From assembly GCA_964608575.1 (NCBI GenBank), contig CAZSPW010000017.1, positions 1 through 22,170 on the forward strand: a DNA stretch of 22,170 nt, in the 5' to 3' direction. The position numbers and the translations under genes are program-made. This document shows, in pieces, positions 14,861-22,170 of the stretch; within the stretch, counting starts at the first letter, position 1; each line of letters starts with the position of its first letter. The notes below the pieces were generated by a model. That model saw nothing but the letters and a program-made list of their open reading frames with translations. It was not told the DNA's origin and made no database searches. Origin of the DNA: JAMIFN01 sp964608575. GTDB lineage: Bacteria; Pseudomonadota; Gammaproteobacteria; Burkholderiales; Burkholderiaceae_C.

Positions 14861-15703
14861 CTACTTTTGCAGTTCGGCACGCAAGGTCTGCAACACAGCG
14901 GCGGTCTGCGGGCGCACACCACGCCAGAAATAAAAGGCTTCGGCTGCTTGCTCTACCAGCATACCTAGGCCATCGCGCGTTTGCGCCCCCAAGGCTTGCG
15001 CTGCTTGCAAAAAGCCCAGTGCAGCCTGGCCATACATCATGTCGTGCACCCAGGCGCCAGGCGCCAGCAAACTGGGCATCAATTGCAAGGGCTGGCCATC
15101 CAAACTGCTGGAAGTGGCATTGATGATCAGATCAAAACTGCCCAGCTGTGGCAAATCCGCCAGCGTTGCCGCTTCTAAGCGCGTAGCGGGCGTGATTTGC
15201 TGTGCATAAGCGCGGTGGCTGGCTACCAAGCGCACTGCGCGTTCGCTGGTGCGATTGGCCAACACCAATGCCGCAGGCTTGGTGTCGAGCAAAGCACCTA
15301 AGGCCCCCGCAGCCGCACCACCTGCGCCGAGCAGCAAAATGCGCTTATCCGCCAGTGTTACGCCTACATTTTGTGCAATGTCGCGCACCAAGCCCACGCC
15401 ATCGGTGTTGTCGATGATCATGTGTTCGCCCGCAAAACTGATGGTATTGCCCGCTTGCGCCCATTTGGCACGAGGGGTGCGTTGCTGGCAAAGCGCATAG
15501 GCCTGCTCTTTAAACGGCACCGTGATGTTGCAGCCGCGCACGCCTTTGCTTTGCAAATCACGCAAAACTACATCTAGCCCATCAGGACGCACTAACAGGC
15601 GCTCATAACGCAATTTTTCGCCGGTTTGTTCTGCGAACAAAGCATGTATGCGTGGCGATAGGCTATGCGAGACGGGATTGCCCAATACAAAGTACTTATC
15701 CAT
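14861..15703 (-). CDS. aroE: Shikimate dehydrogenase (NADP+)
   Basis: Reduces 3-dehydroshikimate to shikimate with NADPH in aromatic amino-acid and folate precursor synthesis. The N-terminus GNPVSHSLSPRIH (8-20) binds shikimate. K65 in VPFKE and D101 in DNTDGVG are the catalytic pair. GAGGAAAG at 126-133 is the nucleotide-binding turn. The AVNT motif reads AGNT (84-87) here. The ATG at 15703 gives 280 aa. A TTG at 15718 has a better-placed AAGG and would add five residues, so the exact start is uncertain. It sits between the TonB-like gene and mtgA. Confidence 0.95.
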   Translation of the reverse strand: MDKYFVLGNPVSHSLSPRIHALFAEQTGEKLRYERLLVRPDGLDVVLRDLQSKGVRGCNITVPFKEQAYALCQQRTPRAKWAQAGNTISFAGEHMIIDNTDGVGLVRDIAQNVGVTLADKRILLLGAGGAAAGALGALLDTKPAALVLANRTSERAVRLVASHRAYAQQITPATRLEAATLADLPQLGSFDLIINATSSSLDGQPLQLMPSLLAPGAWVHDMMYGQAALGFLQAAQALGAQTRDGLGMLVEQAAEAFYFWRGVRPQTAAVLQTLRAELQK

Positions 15704-15792
15704 TGCGAGCCGATTCAAAATTGCCTTATCTAAAGAGCTGAGGCCAGCGAACCTGATGCTGCGCCGCCGCCAGCCCTGCTTCTCTTCTTAGC

Positions 15793-16698
15793 CTAAAAAA
15801 GCCCTGTTCCTGCGGGTGCTTCGTGCACGCTGGTGCTCATCCCATCTTCTTTGGTAAAGCGAAAACGCGAGGCGATGACCAAAATACCAAACTCCCTGAG
15901 CATCTCTGGCGTAAATTTGCCATAAGGCGCACCAGCACGAACAATGGCTTGAGCGATACGGTCTAAGGCCTTTTGCCCTGAGCTTTGCAGGATCTCTGTT
16001 TGCAGCACCCGGCCATTGGCATCGAGGGTGATGATCATAGACAGCTCACCGTACAGGCGCTGGCCGTTATAGACAGGGAAGTTGCTCGTCCCCAGATCTT
16101 CCACTTTGTCTTTAAAAGCCGCGTAATACTGCGCATGGCTACCAGCTTTGGTAGCTGGCGAAATAAAGCGCTTTTTCGGGCGCGAGTTTTCATCATTGAT
16201 GCGTCGCTCAATCGCGCCGAGTTGATTCAAAAGCGCGCGGCGCTTTTCCTCAGCCGCGGCAGCTTCGGGGCTACGCTGCACTTCTTGCGGGGTGTAGCGG
16301 CGCATGGCATCCAACTCGCGTTTGGCGGCTGCCAAAATTTGAATTTGCTCTTGCAACAGGCTCTGCGTCTGGCGTTCTTGGTTTTCGGCGTCTTGGCCCC
16401 ACTCGGTCAAAGCGCTATTGGGCGCGGGCGATGATGCAAAAATATTCTTGCGCTCATCATCGCCTCCGCCCTCTAAATTGAATTGTGCGATGGCCTGGGC
16501 TTTTTCAGGCGCTTGGGGCGATTGCGCATTAACCAAAATCACTTCCAGCGGCGTGTCTTCCAGCCAGCGTTGAATATTGGCGGGGTCAGCAATACGCACC
16601 AGCAAAACTGCTGCGTGCAAGGCGATGGACACAGACAAAGCCATGCCCAAAACACCCATGTTTTTAAAAGATTGAATGATGCCGTTCACAGCGCGCAT
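15793..16698 (-). CDS. TonB family protein (energy transducer TonB-like)
   Basis: A 301-residue protein with one N-terminal membrane anchor (about residues 14-36, MGVLGMALSVSIALHAAVLL), a long charged region likely to be coiled coil (about 100-170), and a C-terminal TonB-type domain. The last covers roughly 205-280, where LYGELSMIITLDANGRV is followed by an alternating strand/helix pattern. Classical TonB passes proton-motive energy from ExbB/ExbD to outer-membrane receptors. This one lacks the Pro-Lys/Pro-Glu-rich spacer, and exbBD are not near, so a different periplasmic bridging role is possible. It begins 12 bases after rnb and is probably cotranscribed with it. Confidence 0.8.
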   Translation of the reverse strand: MRAVNGIIQSFKNMGVLGMALSVSIALHAAVLLVRIADPANIQRWLEDTPLEVILVNAQSPQAPEKAQAIAQFNLEGGGDDERKNIFASSPAPNSALTEWGQDAENQERQTQSLLQEQIQILAAAKRELDAMRRYTPQEVQRSPEAAAAEEKRRALLNQLGAIERRINDENSRPKKRFISPATKAGSHAQYYAAFKDKVEDLGTSNFPVYNGQRLYGELSMIITLDANGRVLQTEILQSSGQKALDRIAQAIVRAGAPYGKFTPEMLREFGILVIASRFRFTKEDGMSTSVHEAPAGTGLF

Positions 16699-16710
16699 TA
16701 TTGCGTGAAA

Positions 16711-18834
16711 TCAAGCCGATTCGGATACCTGTTGCGCTTGCGCCTCCAGCACAGCGTCTGGTTGGAGATCCTCTTGCAGCACACCAAGCTCCAGCGCAGC
16801 GCTATCCTCATCGTCCACATCATCTTCGCTTAAGTTGCCGTCATCGGCTTCAAGCTGCGCCAGCACCACGGCGCTGATATGCAAGCTCAATAGGTCTATT
16901 TCGCCCAATTGGATGCGCACGCGACTGCCGCGCGGCAATTTTTCCGCCCCGAAGGCTTGCAGCGCCAATGGCAAGCTATCGGCGCGCACCCAGCCCTCAT
17001 CTTTAAACACCGTGGCTTCCAACTCGCTGATGCCAGCTTGTTGAATATGGCGCAAAGTCCAAAAACGCTCCATCTGGCTTTGGTAGTGGTTATAGGCGCT
17101 GTAAGCCGCGTCAAAGCTGCCGATAATGGCAAATAGCTGCGCGTCTTTGGGCTTAAACGGCGCCAACAAACCAGCCGTCGCGCCATGGCGCACGGCAGCA
17201 ATCAACTGCCACTGGTTCACCAAATCCACATAGCGGCGCAGGGGCGAGCTGGCCCACGCATAGGCTTTGACCCCCATGCCCGCATGCGGCAGCGGCTTGG
17301 CTCCCATACGCACCTTCACCCCAGGCAATAACGCCGCCTGGCTGCGGTAAATCATGGGCACGCCTATGCTGCCTAGCCATTGCCCCCAAGTGCTATTGGC
17401 CACGATGGCGCATTCGGATACGATCAAATCTATCGGTTCGCCGCGCTTGCGTTGGGTAATCAGGGCTTCTTCGTCGCCCTGCACATCGCCTTTAACGGTT
17501 TGTCCGTCTTTGCGCAGTTTGAAATGGAAATCAGGCCGATTGAAGTTCTCAGGTTTGCCGCGCACCACTTCACGCTGGGCTTTCCAGTGCTGCGCCAATC
17601 GGTATAAAAACGATAGCTGCTCAGGCAGATTTTGCGGCTCAAAATGCCCAATTGATGCCAAATTTTCTTGTTTTTCAGCACAAGCTGGGCTGCCTAGCCA
17701 AGCGGCTGTAGCGATAGGCTCCAAACTCTCCAAGCGCAAATTGGCCACCACAGGCACGCGTTCGATTTTGGTTTGTGTGTCCAAAATCTCTAGGGTTTCT
17801 TTGTCGATTTGCAAATACAGCGACACGGCGGGTCGCGCCTGCCCCGCCCCTAAGGTGTAGTGCTGCACCACCTCAGCGGGCAGCATAGTGATTTTGTTGC
17901 CTGGCATATACACGGTGGATAGGCGCTCGCGCGCCAGCGCGTCCAGCGCATCGCCAGGCTGCAGCGCCAGGGCTGGTGCGGCGATGTGTATGCCCACCGT
18001 GACCAAGGCGCGATCGAGGTTTTGTACGCTCAGGGCATCGTCAATTTCGGTGGTACTGCTGTCGTCTATTGAATAGGCCTGCACACCTTCGGCCACAGGC
18101 AGCTCACTATCGTCGATAGCCGGCGCAGCGTAAGAGGCAAAGCCCGTACCTTTAGGAAAATGTTCAAACAAAAAACGCTGCCAATGAAAGTGATAAGCAC
18201 CCACCGCATCGCCCTGCAAGGCGCCTGCATGCTGCAGTAACTCCAGCACAGGTAGATTCGCAGCCTTGGCCGCTTGCGCCACGGCTTTGTATTCCGCGCC
18301 GTTCTTATCGGGCTTAAACAAAATCTGATACAGCTTGGCGGCAATCGGTTCAGGGCAAGTGCCCGTTTGCAGCGCCTCTGCCCATGCGCTGATTTGCGCT
18401 TCTAAGCGTTTGCGCTTTTCTATGCCCGCCAGGGCTTGTTGCAAGACTTCGGCAGTGGCTTTTTTGAAACGATTTTTGCCTGCGCGACGGAAATAATGCG
18501 GCGCGGCCACCAAGGCCAATAACAGGGTGATTTTTTCGGCGCTGCTGGCCTTGTCGCCGAAATAATCCACGGCTAATTGCGCCGCGCTGAATTCATCCTC
18601 AGGGGCGAATTCCCAAGCCAAATTCAAATCCACCTCGGCGGCGGCGCTTTGCAGCGCGGGCGCATGAATATCAGGAATAGCAGCGCTTGCGCCATCGGTC
18701 AACTCCAGCAACACCTGCTGCAGCTTAATTTTGCTGCGCTTACCGCTGGGGCTTTCTACTTGGAGGCTATTGTCAGCGCGAGAGAATTCGCGCCCTGCGT
18801 GCAGCTTGCCGCTGTCTTCATAAATCAAAATCAT
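16711..18834 (-). CDS. rnb: RNase II/RNase R family exoribonuclease (RNB domain)
   Basis: Processive 3'-to-5' single-strand exoribonuclease for mRNA decay. I take the ATG at 18834 (707 aa); a GTG at 18852 is possible, and neither has a clear Shine-Dalgarno. The RNB catalytic centre is visible as DDSSTTEIDDALS at about 257-269, with clustered aspartates for metal. YMPGNKITMLP follows, and SSPLRRYVDLVNQW begins at residue 529. A C-terminal S1-like segment (GSRVRIQLGEIDLLSLHI) precedes a highly acidic tail. The N-terminal cold-shock domains are divergent. Size and lack of a basic C-terminus fit RNase II better than RNase R. It heads the rnb-tonB-aroE-mtgA run. Confidence 0.9.
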   Translation of the reverse strand: MILIYEDSGKLHAGREFSRADNSLQVESPSGKRSKIKLQQVLLELTDGASAAIPDIHAPALQSAAAEVDLNLAWEFAPEDEFSAAQLAVDYFGDKASSAEKITLLLALVAAPHYFRRAGKNRFKKATAEVLQQALAGIEKRKRLEAQISAWAEALQTGTCPEPIAAKLYQILFKPDKNGAEYKAVAQAAKAANLPVLELLQHAGALQGDAVGAYHFHWQRFLFEHFPKGTGFASYAAPAIDDSELPVAEGVQAYSIDDSSTTEIDDALSVQNLDRALVTVGIHIAAPALALQPGDALDALARERLSTVYMPGNKITMLPAEVVQHYTLGAGQARPAVSLYLQIDKETLEILDTQTKIERVPVVANLRLESLEPIATAAWLGSPACAEKQENLASIGHFEPQNLPEQLSFLYRLAQHWKAQREVVRGKPENFNRPDFHFKLRKDGQTVKGDVQGDEEALITQRKRGEPIDLIVSECAIVANSTWGQWLGSIGVPMIYRSQAALLPGVKVRMGAKPLPHAGMGVKAYAWASSPLRRYVDLVNQWQLIAAVRHGATAGLLAPFKPKDAQLFAIIGSFDAAYSAYNHYQSQMERFWTLRHIQQAGISELEATVFKDEGWVRADSLPLALQAFGAEKLPRGSRVRIQLGEIDLLSLHISAVVLAQLEADDGNLSEDDVDDEDSAALELGVLQEDLQPDAVLEAQAQQVSESA

Positions 18835-19042
18835 AGGCAGGGATTTTCCCACGCATTCGCGCTAACCACGATGCGGCCTGCTGAGATTTTTCAAGGGCTT
18901 GGTTGGCACACACCCAGAAGATGCGCCTCAGCTGTGCCACTTTGAGCGATTTTCTTACGCAACAGCTCTTCCCTTTCGCCAGCTTTAGCCCACAATAGAT
19001 GCGTGCCAGCGTCGTGTTCTCAACCCTTTTTCAGGAGTGTTT

Positions 19043-19264
19043 ATGTTCCCAGAGTATCGCGAATTGATCAGCCAACTCAAAGGCAAAGACTACCATTTCA
19101 CCCGCATTTTCGACGAGCACAATGCCCTTGACCACCGCATTCAACAGCTCGAAGCCAAATTACTGCCTGGCGGCGAGCAAGAGGTAGATAAGCTCAAAAG
19201 AGCGAAACTCAAACTCAAAGATGAATTGCAGCAAATTCTGCAAAAAGCCGCACAAAACACTTAA
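19043..19264 (+). CDS. YdcH/DUF465 family small protein
   Basis: A 73-residue cytosolic protein that is almost wholly helical and charged. It opens MFPEYRELISQLK, and the GKDYHFTRIFDEHNALDHRI segment is typical of DUF465 (YdcH). The rest is a coiled coil rich in Lys, Leu and Glu. The function of the family is not established. A strong Shine-Dalgarno AGGAG (19033-19037) fixes the ATG at 19043; an in-frame GTG at 19037 overlaps that site. A terminator follows directly, so it is a stand-alone gene, divergent from rnb with about 208 bases between starts. Confidence 0.85.
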   Translation: MFPEYRELISQLKGKDYHFTRIFDEHNALDHRIQQLEAKLLPGGEQEVDKLKRAKLKLKDELQQILQKAAQNT

Positions 19265-19285
19265 ATTTCTTTTTGTTTAAAAACC

Positions 19286-19311
19286 AGCGGCCCGCAAGGG
19301 TCGCTTTTTTT
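19286..19311 (+). terminator. Rho-independent terminator after the DUF465 gene
   Basis: AGCGGCCC (19286-19293) pairs with GGGTCGCT (19298-19305), including one G-T pair, around a GCAA tetraloop. A run of seven T follows (19305-19311). Confidence 0.9.
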
Positions 19312-19346
19312 CTGTCTATATGCTGCGCCTGAATACTTTAAAATCC

Positions 19347-19399
19347 ATAGCTTCTCAGGCAGCTTTTGCGGCCTAAAACCCCAAAAACACCATAAAAAA
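19347..19399 (+). repeat. Dispersed intergenic repeat, copy 3 (forward)
   Basis: Blocks: ATAGCTTCTCAGGCAGCTTT, TGCGGCCTAAAA, CCCCAAAAACACC, ATAAAAAA. It aligns along its whole length with the copies at 9784-9832 (inverted) and 12829-12880. It ends five bases before the HAD gene ATG. The hairpin is imperfect in this copy (AGCTTC against GCAGCT). Confidence 0.85.
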
Positions 19400-19404
19400 T
19401 AGCG

Positions 19405-20073
19405 ATGAAACTTGCCCTATTTGACCTTGACCACACCTTGCTGCCCCTAGACTCTGATCACGCTTGGGGCGAATTCACCATTGAGCTGGGCTGGCACGAA
19501 GGCAGCGCATTTCGCGCCATGAACGACCGTTTTTACGATCAATACAAAATGGGGTCGCTCAATTTGGCCGAATACATTGCCTTTACCACCGAGGGCATCC
19601 GCCGCGTGGGTAAAGACGCTGCGCTAGCGGCGCACCGCCGTTTTATGGCGGAAGTGATTACCCCAGCCATCACGCCACAAGCCTTGGCGCTTTTGCAGCA
19701 ACACCGCGACGCAGGCGATACCTTGGTGCTGATTACCGCCACCAACGAATTTGTCACCCGCCCCATCGCGCAAGCTCTGGGTTTTGAACACCTTTTGGCG
19801 GTCGAATTGCAAACAGGCGCTGACGGCTGGTACAACGGCCAAATTCAGGGCGTGCCCTCTTTCCGCGAAGGCAAAGTCACACGCTTGGCGAACTGGCTGG
19901 CCGAACGCGGCAGCCATTTAAACCATATCGAGCGCAGCGTGTTTTACAGTGACAGCATCAACGATTTGCCACTGCTAGAACAGGTGCAAAAACCTGTGGC
20001 TACTAATCCTGATGCGCATTTACTCAGCATCGCCCAAGAACGCGGCTGGCCTGTGCTGAATCTGTTTTCTTAA
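19405..20073 (+). CDS. HAD-IB family hydrolase (SerB-like phosphatase)
   Basis: A 222-residue haloacid dehalogenase phosphatase of subfamily IB. All four motifs are present: DLDHT at 7-11 (nucleophile D7, acid D9), T111 in LITATN, K157 in REGKVTR, and YSDSINDLPLL at 181-191 with D183 and D187. The helical cap between residues 15 and 85 is the type IB form shared with phosphoserine phosphatase. The natural substrate is unclear: phosphoserine, histidinol phosphate or another small phosphomonoester. No Shine-Dalgarno precedes the ATG; a dispersed repeat occupies the leader. dapD follows after 64 bases. Confidence 0.88.
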   Translation: MKLALFDLDHTLLPLDSDHAWGEFTIELGWHEGSAFRAMNDRFYDQYKMGSLNLAEYIAFTTEGIRRVGKDAALAAHRRFMAEVITPAITPQALALLQQHRDAGDTLVLITATNEFVTRPIAQALGFEHLLAVELQTGADGWYNGQIQGVPSFREGKVTRLANWLAERGSHLNHIERSVFYSDSINDLPLLEQVQKPVATNPDAHLLSIAQERGWPVLNLFS

Positions 20074-20137
20074 GCGAGTATTCATCTCAGCTCATTAGGC
20101 TTGCGACTTCTTTTTTCTTCTTACTTAGCGTCACACC

Positions 20138-20962
20138 ATGAGCCTAGACCTGCAAACCCTGATCGACCAAGCTTGGGACAACCGCGCCGAACTCTCCCCC
20201 GCCGCTGCCCCCAAAGAAGTACAGCAAGCCGTCGAACATGTGATTGCCGAGCTGGACGCTGGGCGCTTGCGCGTAGCCACGCGGCAAGCCGTGGGGCAGT
20301 GGCAAGTGCATCAGTGGATCAAAAAAGCGGTGCTGCTGTCTTTCCGCCTGCGCGACAACGCCCCTATGGGTGGTGGCGATTTGGCTTTTTACGACAAAGT
20401 GCCCACCAAATTTGGCGGTATGAGCGCCGAGCAACTCAAAGCGACAGGCGTGCGCGTCGTCCCGCCCGCCGTAGCACGCCGCGGCAGTTATATCGCCAAA
20501 GGCTGCGTGCTCATGCCCAGCTATGTGAATATCGGCGCTTTTGTGGACGAAGGCTCTATGGTCGATACTTGGGCCACCGTAGGCTCATGTGCCCAGGTCG
20601 GCAAAAATGTGCATCTATCCGGCGGCGTGGGCTTGGGCGGCGTGCTCGAGCCCTTGCAAGCTGGCCCCACCATCATCGAGGACAACTGCTTTATCGGCGC
20701 GCGTTCAGAAATTGTTGAAGGCGTGGTGGTGGAGGAAAACTCCGTTATCAGCATGGGCGTGTATATCGGCCAAAGTACCAAGATTTTTGACCGCGAAACT
20801 GGTGAAATTCACTATGGCCGCGTGCCTGCAGGCTCGGTCGTGGTCTCAGGCAGCCTGCCCGATAAAAGCGGCCATTGCCATTTGTACTGCGCCGTTATCG
20901 TCAAAAAAGTCGATGCGAAAACGCGCGCCAAAACCAGTTTGAACGAGCTGCTGCGCGATTAA
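20138..20962 (+). CDS. dapD: 2,3,4,5-tetrahydropyridine-2,6-dicarboxylate N-succinyltransferase
   Basis: Transfers succinyl from succinyl-CoA to tetrahydrodipicolinate in the succinylase branch of lysine and meso-diaminopimelate synthesis. An N-terminal helical domain (about 1-100) precedes a left-handed beta-helix (about 105-245) made of hexapeptide turns such as YVNIGAFVDEGSMVD (128-142). PAGSVVVSGSLP and a C-terminal segment containing LYCAVIVKKVD follow. At 274 aa it matches the family exactly. The Shine-Dalgarno is poor. Other dap genes are not in view. The downstream PilU-type gene starts 58 bases later. Confidence 0.97.
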   Translation: MSLDLQTLIDQAWDNRAELSPAAAPKEVQQAVEHVIAELDAGRLRVATRQAVGQWQVHQWIKKAVLLSFRLRDNAPMGGGDLAFYDKVPTKFGGMSAEQLKATGVRVVPPAVARRGSYIAKGCVLMPSYVNIGAFVDEGSMVDTWATVGSCAQVGKNVHLSGGVGLGGVLEPLQAGPTIIEDNCFIGARSEIVEGVVVEENSVISMGVYIGQSTKIFDRETGEIHYGRVPAGSVVVSGSLPDKSGHCHLYCAVIVKKVDAKTRAKTSLNELLRD

Positions 20963-21020
20963 CAAACTTTTGGTGCTATAAATTCGGCCTTGAAACCAGC
21001 TTTAAACGGAGACTGCGAAC

Positions 21021-22170
21021 ATGGCTGCAATGGGAACGATGGAGAGGCTACTGCGCCTCATGGCGGATAAAAAGGCATCAGACTTGTATCTGGCGCCTTT
21101 CGCCCCCGCCACGCTGCGCATCAATGGCCAGTCGGTTCCCATTAACAACCAAGCCCTGCCATTGGATTCCGTGCCCATGCTGCTGGCCGAAATTCTGCCG
21201 CCCCTGCGCGTACAAGAATTAGAAGAGCTCGGCGAGCTGAATATGGGGCATGAAATCCCTGAGGTCGGCAACTTTCGTATCAGTGCCATGCGCCAGCGCG
21301 GGCGTTATTCCGTGGTGATTCGCTATATCCCTCGCGAGATTCCACCGCTAGAAGGCCTGAATGTGCCGCAAAAGCTAACCGAGCTGATCATGCAAAAGCG
21401 TGGTCTGATTTTGATGGTGGGCGCCACTGGCGCAGGTAAATCCACCACGCTGGCGGCCATGATCGATTACCGCAATGCGCGGCAAACAGGGCATATCCTC
21501 ACCATTGAAGACCCGATTGAGTTTTTGTTCACCAATAAAAAGTCTATCGTCAATCAACGCGAAGTCGGCTCAGACACCGCGACGCTGGAGATGGGGCTGA
21601 AAAATGCCCTGCGCCAAGCCCCCGATGTGATTTTGATTGGCGAGATTCGCGACCGCGCCACCATGAGCGCCGCCATCGCCTACGCCCAGTCTGGCCATTT
21701 GTGCTTGGCCACCATGCACGCCAATAACAGCTACCAGGCGCTCAACCGCATCCTCAGCTTCTATCCCGTGGAGGTGCGCCCCACCATGTTGGGCGATTTG
21801 GCCGCCGCGCTGCAATCCATCGTCAGCCAGCGCCTGCTGCGCACCAAAGACGGCACGCGCGCGCCCGCCTGCGAGGTCATGCTCAACACCAAGTTGATCT
21901 CCGACATGATCGAAGCGGGGGATTTTTCTGGCATCAAAGAAGCCATGGAAAAATCCATGGCCGAAGGCTCGCAAACCTTTGAAGACGATATCGCCCGCAT
22001 GATCCGCCTAGATATGGTCGATCAGCGCGAGGGCTTGGTCAATGCCGATTCGCCCACTAATTTGATGTGGAAACTCGGTAACCAAGCGCAAAGCAGCATC
22101 CAAACTGCCGACCCCGTCAAAGATGCGGCCTATGAAGCCGAAATGGGCGAGGCCGCGCAATTCACCGAAA
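21021..22170 (+). CDS. pilU: Type IV pilus retraction ATPase, PilU/PilT family (3' end outside window)
   Basis: Hexameric ATPase at the inner-membrane base of type IV pili that helps drive retraction and twitching. The frame is open for 383 complete codons to the window edge, so the stop lies just outside. Motifs: N-terminal MERLLRLMADKKASDLYL, Walker A GATGAGKS at 134-141, Asp box TIEDPIEF, Walker B GEIRD at 207-211 and His box ATMHANN at 230-236. PilU is preferred over PilT because of the opening sequence and the long C-terminus (PilT is usually about 345 aa). The Shine-Dalgarno CGGAG at 21007-21011 suits the ATG at 21021; ATGs at 21030 and 21039 are alternatives. pilT is not adjacent. Confidence 0.92.
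   Translation, partial: MAAMGTMERLLRLMADKKASDLYLAPFAPATLRINGQSVPINNQALPLDSVPMLLAEILPPLRVQELEELGELNMGHEIPEVGNFRISAMRQRGRYSVVIRYIPREIPPLEGLNVPQKLTELIMQKRGLILMVGATGAGKSTTLAAMIDYRNARQTGHILTIEDPIEFLFTNKKSIVNQREVGSDTATLEMGLKNALRQAPDVILIGEIRDRATMSAAIAYAQSGHLCLATMHANNSYQALNRILSFYPVEVRPTMLGDLAAALQSIVSQRLLRTKDGTRAPACEVMLNTKLISDMIEAGDFSGIKEAMEKSMAEGSQTFEDDIARMIRLDMVDQREGLVNADSPTNLMWKLGNQAQSSIQTADPVKDAAYEAEMGEAAQFTE

Noticed and set aside
14833..14922. Upstream extension of mtgA
   Set aside because: It would overlap aroE and precede the natural membrane anchor with an unrelated Cys-rich stretch.
18853..19042. Possible divergent promoters between rnb and the DUF465 gene
   Set aside because: CACAAT at 18991-18996 is a passable -10 but has no -35 at a proper distance; nothing on the minus strand was convincing.

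Overview
This window is ordinary chromosomal DNA of a Gram-negative betaproteobacterium, most likely Burkholderiales and probably Comamonadaceae. The support is gene content and local order: bcp next to a PIN-PhoH gene, glyA-nrdR, a rnb-tonB-aroE-mtgA block, and dapD next to a PilT/PilU-type ATPase. Protein motifs point the same way. The taxon is an inference from synteny and motifs, since no 16S gene is present. Coding density is high, and I see no prophage, insertion sequence, CRISPR array or defence island.

Layout, left to right. Positions 1-245 hold no convincing gene. Positions 246-5427 (+) carry bcp (thiol peroxidase), a strong terminator, then a tight phoH-like/mutL/trmD run with gaps of 8 and 11 bases. 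Positions 5433-7452 hold a riboswitch of the ZTP (pfl) class in front of glyA, then nrdR, an elongator-type tRNA-Met(CAT) and a strong terminator. Positions 7525-8919 hold aspA. Positions 9036-14070 carry the pyrH-frr-uppS-cdsA-dxr series (UMP kinase, ribosome recycling, undecaprenyl-PP synthesis, CDP-diacylglycerol synthesis, first committed MEP step). It is interrupted by an antisense uracil-DNA glycosylase family gene between uppS and cdsA. Positions 14086-18834 (-) carry rnb, a TonB-like protein, aroE and mtgA, converging on dxr. Positions 19043-22170 (+) carry a YdcH/DUF465 protein, a HAD-IB phosphatase, dapD and a PilU-type ATPase that runs off the right edge.

Functionally the window mixes one-carbon and purine-linked metabolism (glyA under ZTP control), cell-envelope precursor supply (uppS, cdsA, dxr, mtgA, dapD), the shikimate pathway (aroE), RNA and translation maintenance (trmD, frr, rnb, PhoH, tRNA-Met), DNA repair (mutL, UDG-like) and twitching motility (PilU).

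The least routine signals lie between genes. One is the riboswitch. The second is a short dispersed repeat of about 50 bases, with three copies here (two forward, one inverted), each just upstream of a start codon (frr, dxr, HAD). The third is a hairpin overlapping a probable pyrH promoter. The gene order also departs from the common proteobacterial arrangement: no rpsB-tsf before pyrH, no rseP-bamA after dxr, and trmD away from rpsP-rimM-rplS. I found no convincing undescribed multi-gene system.
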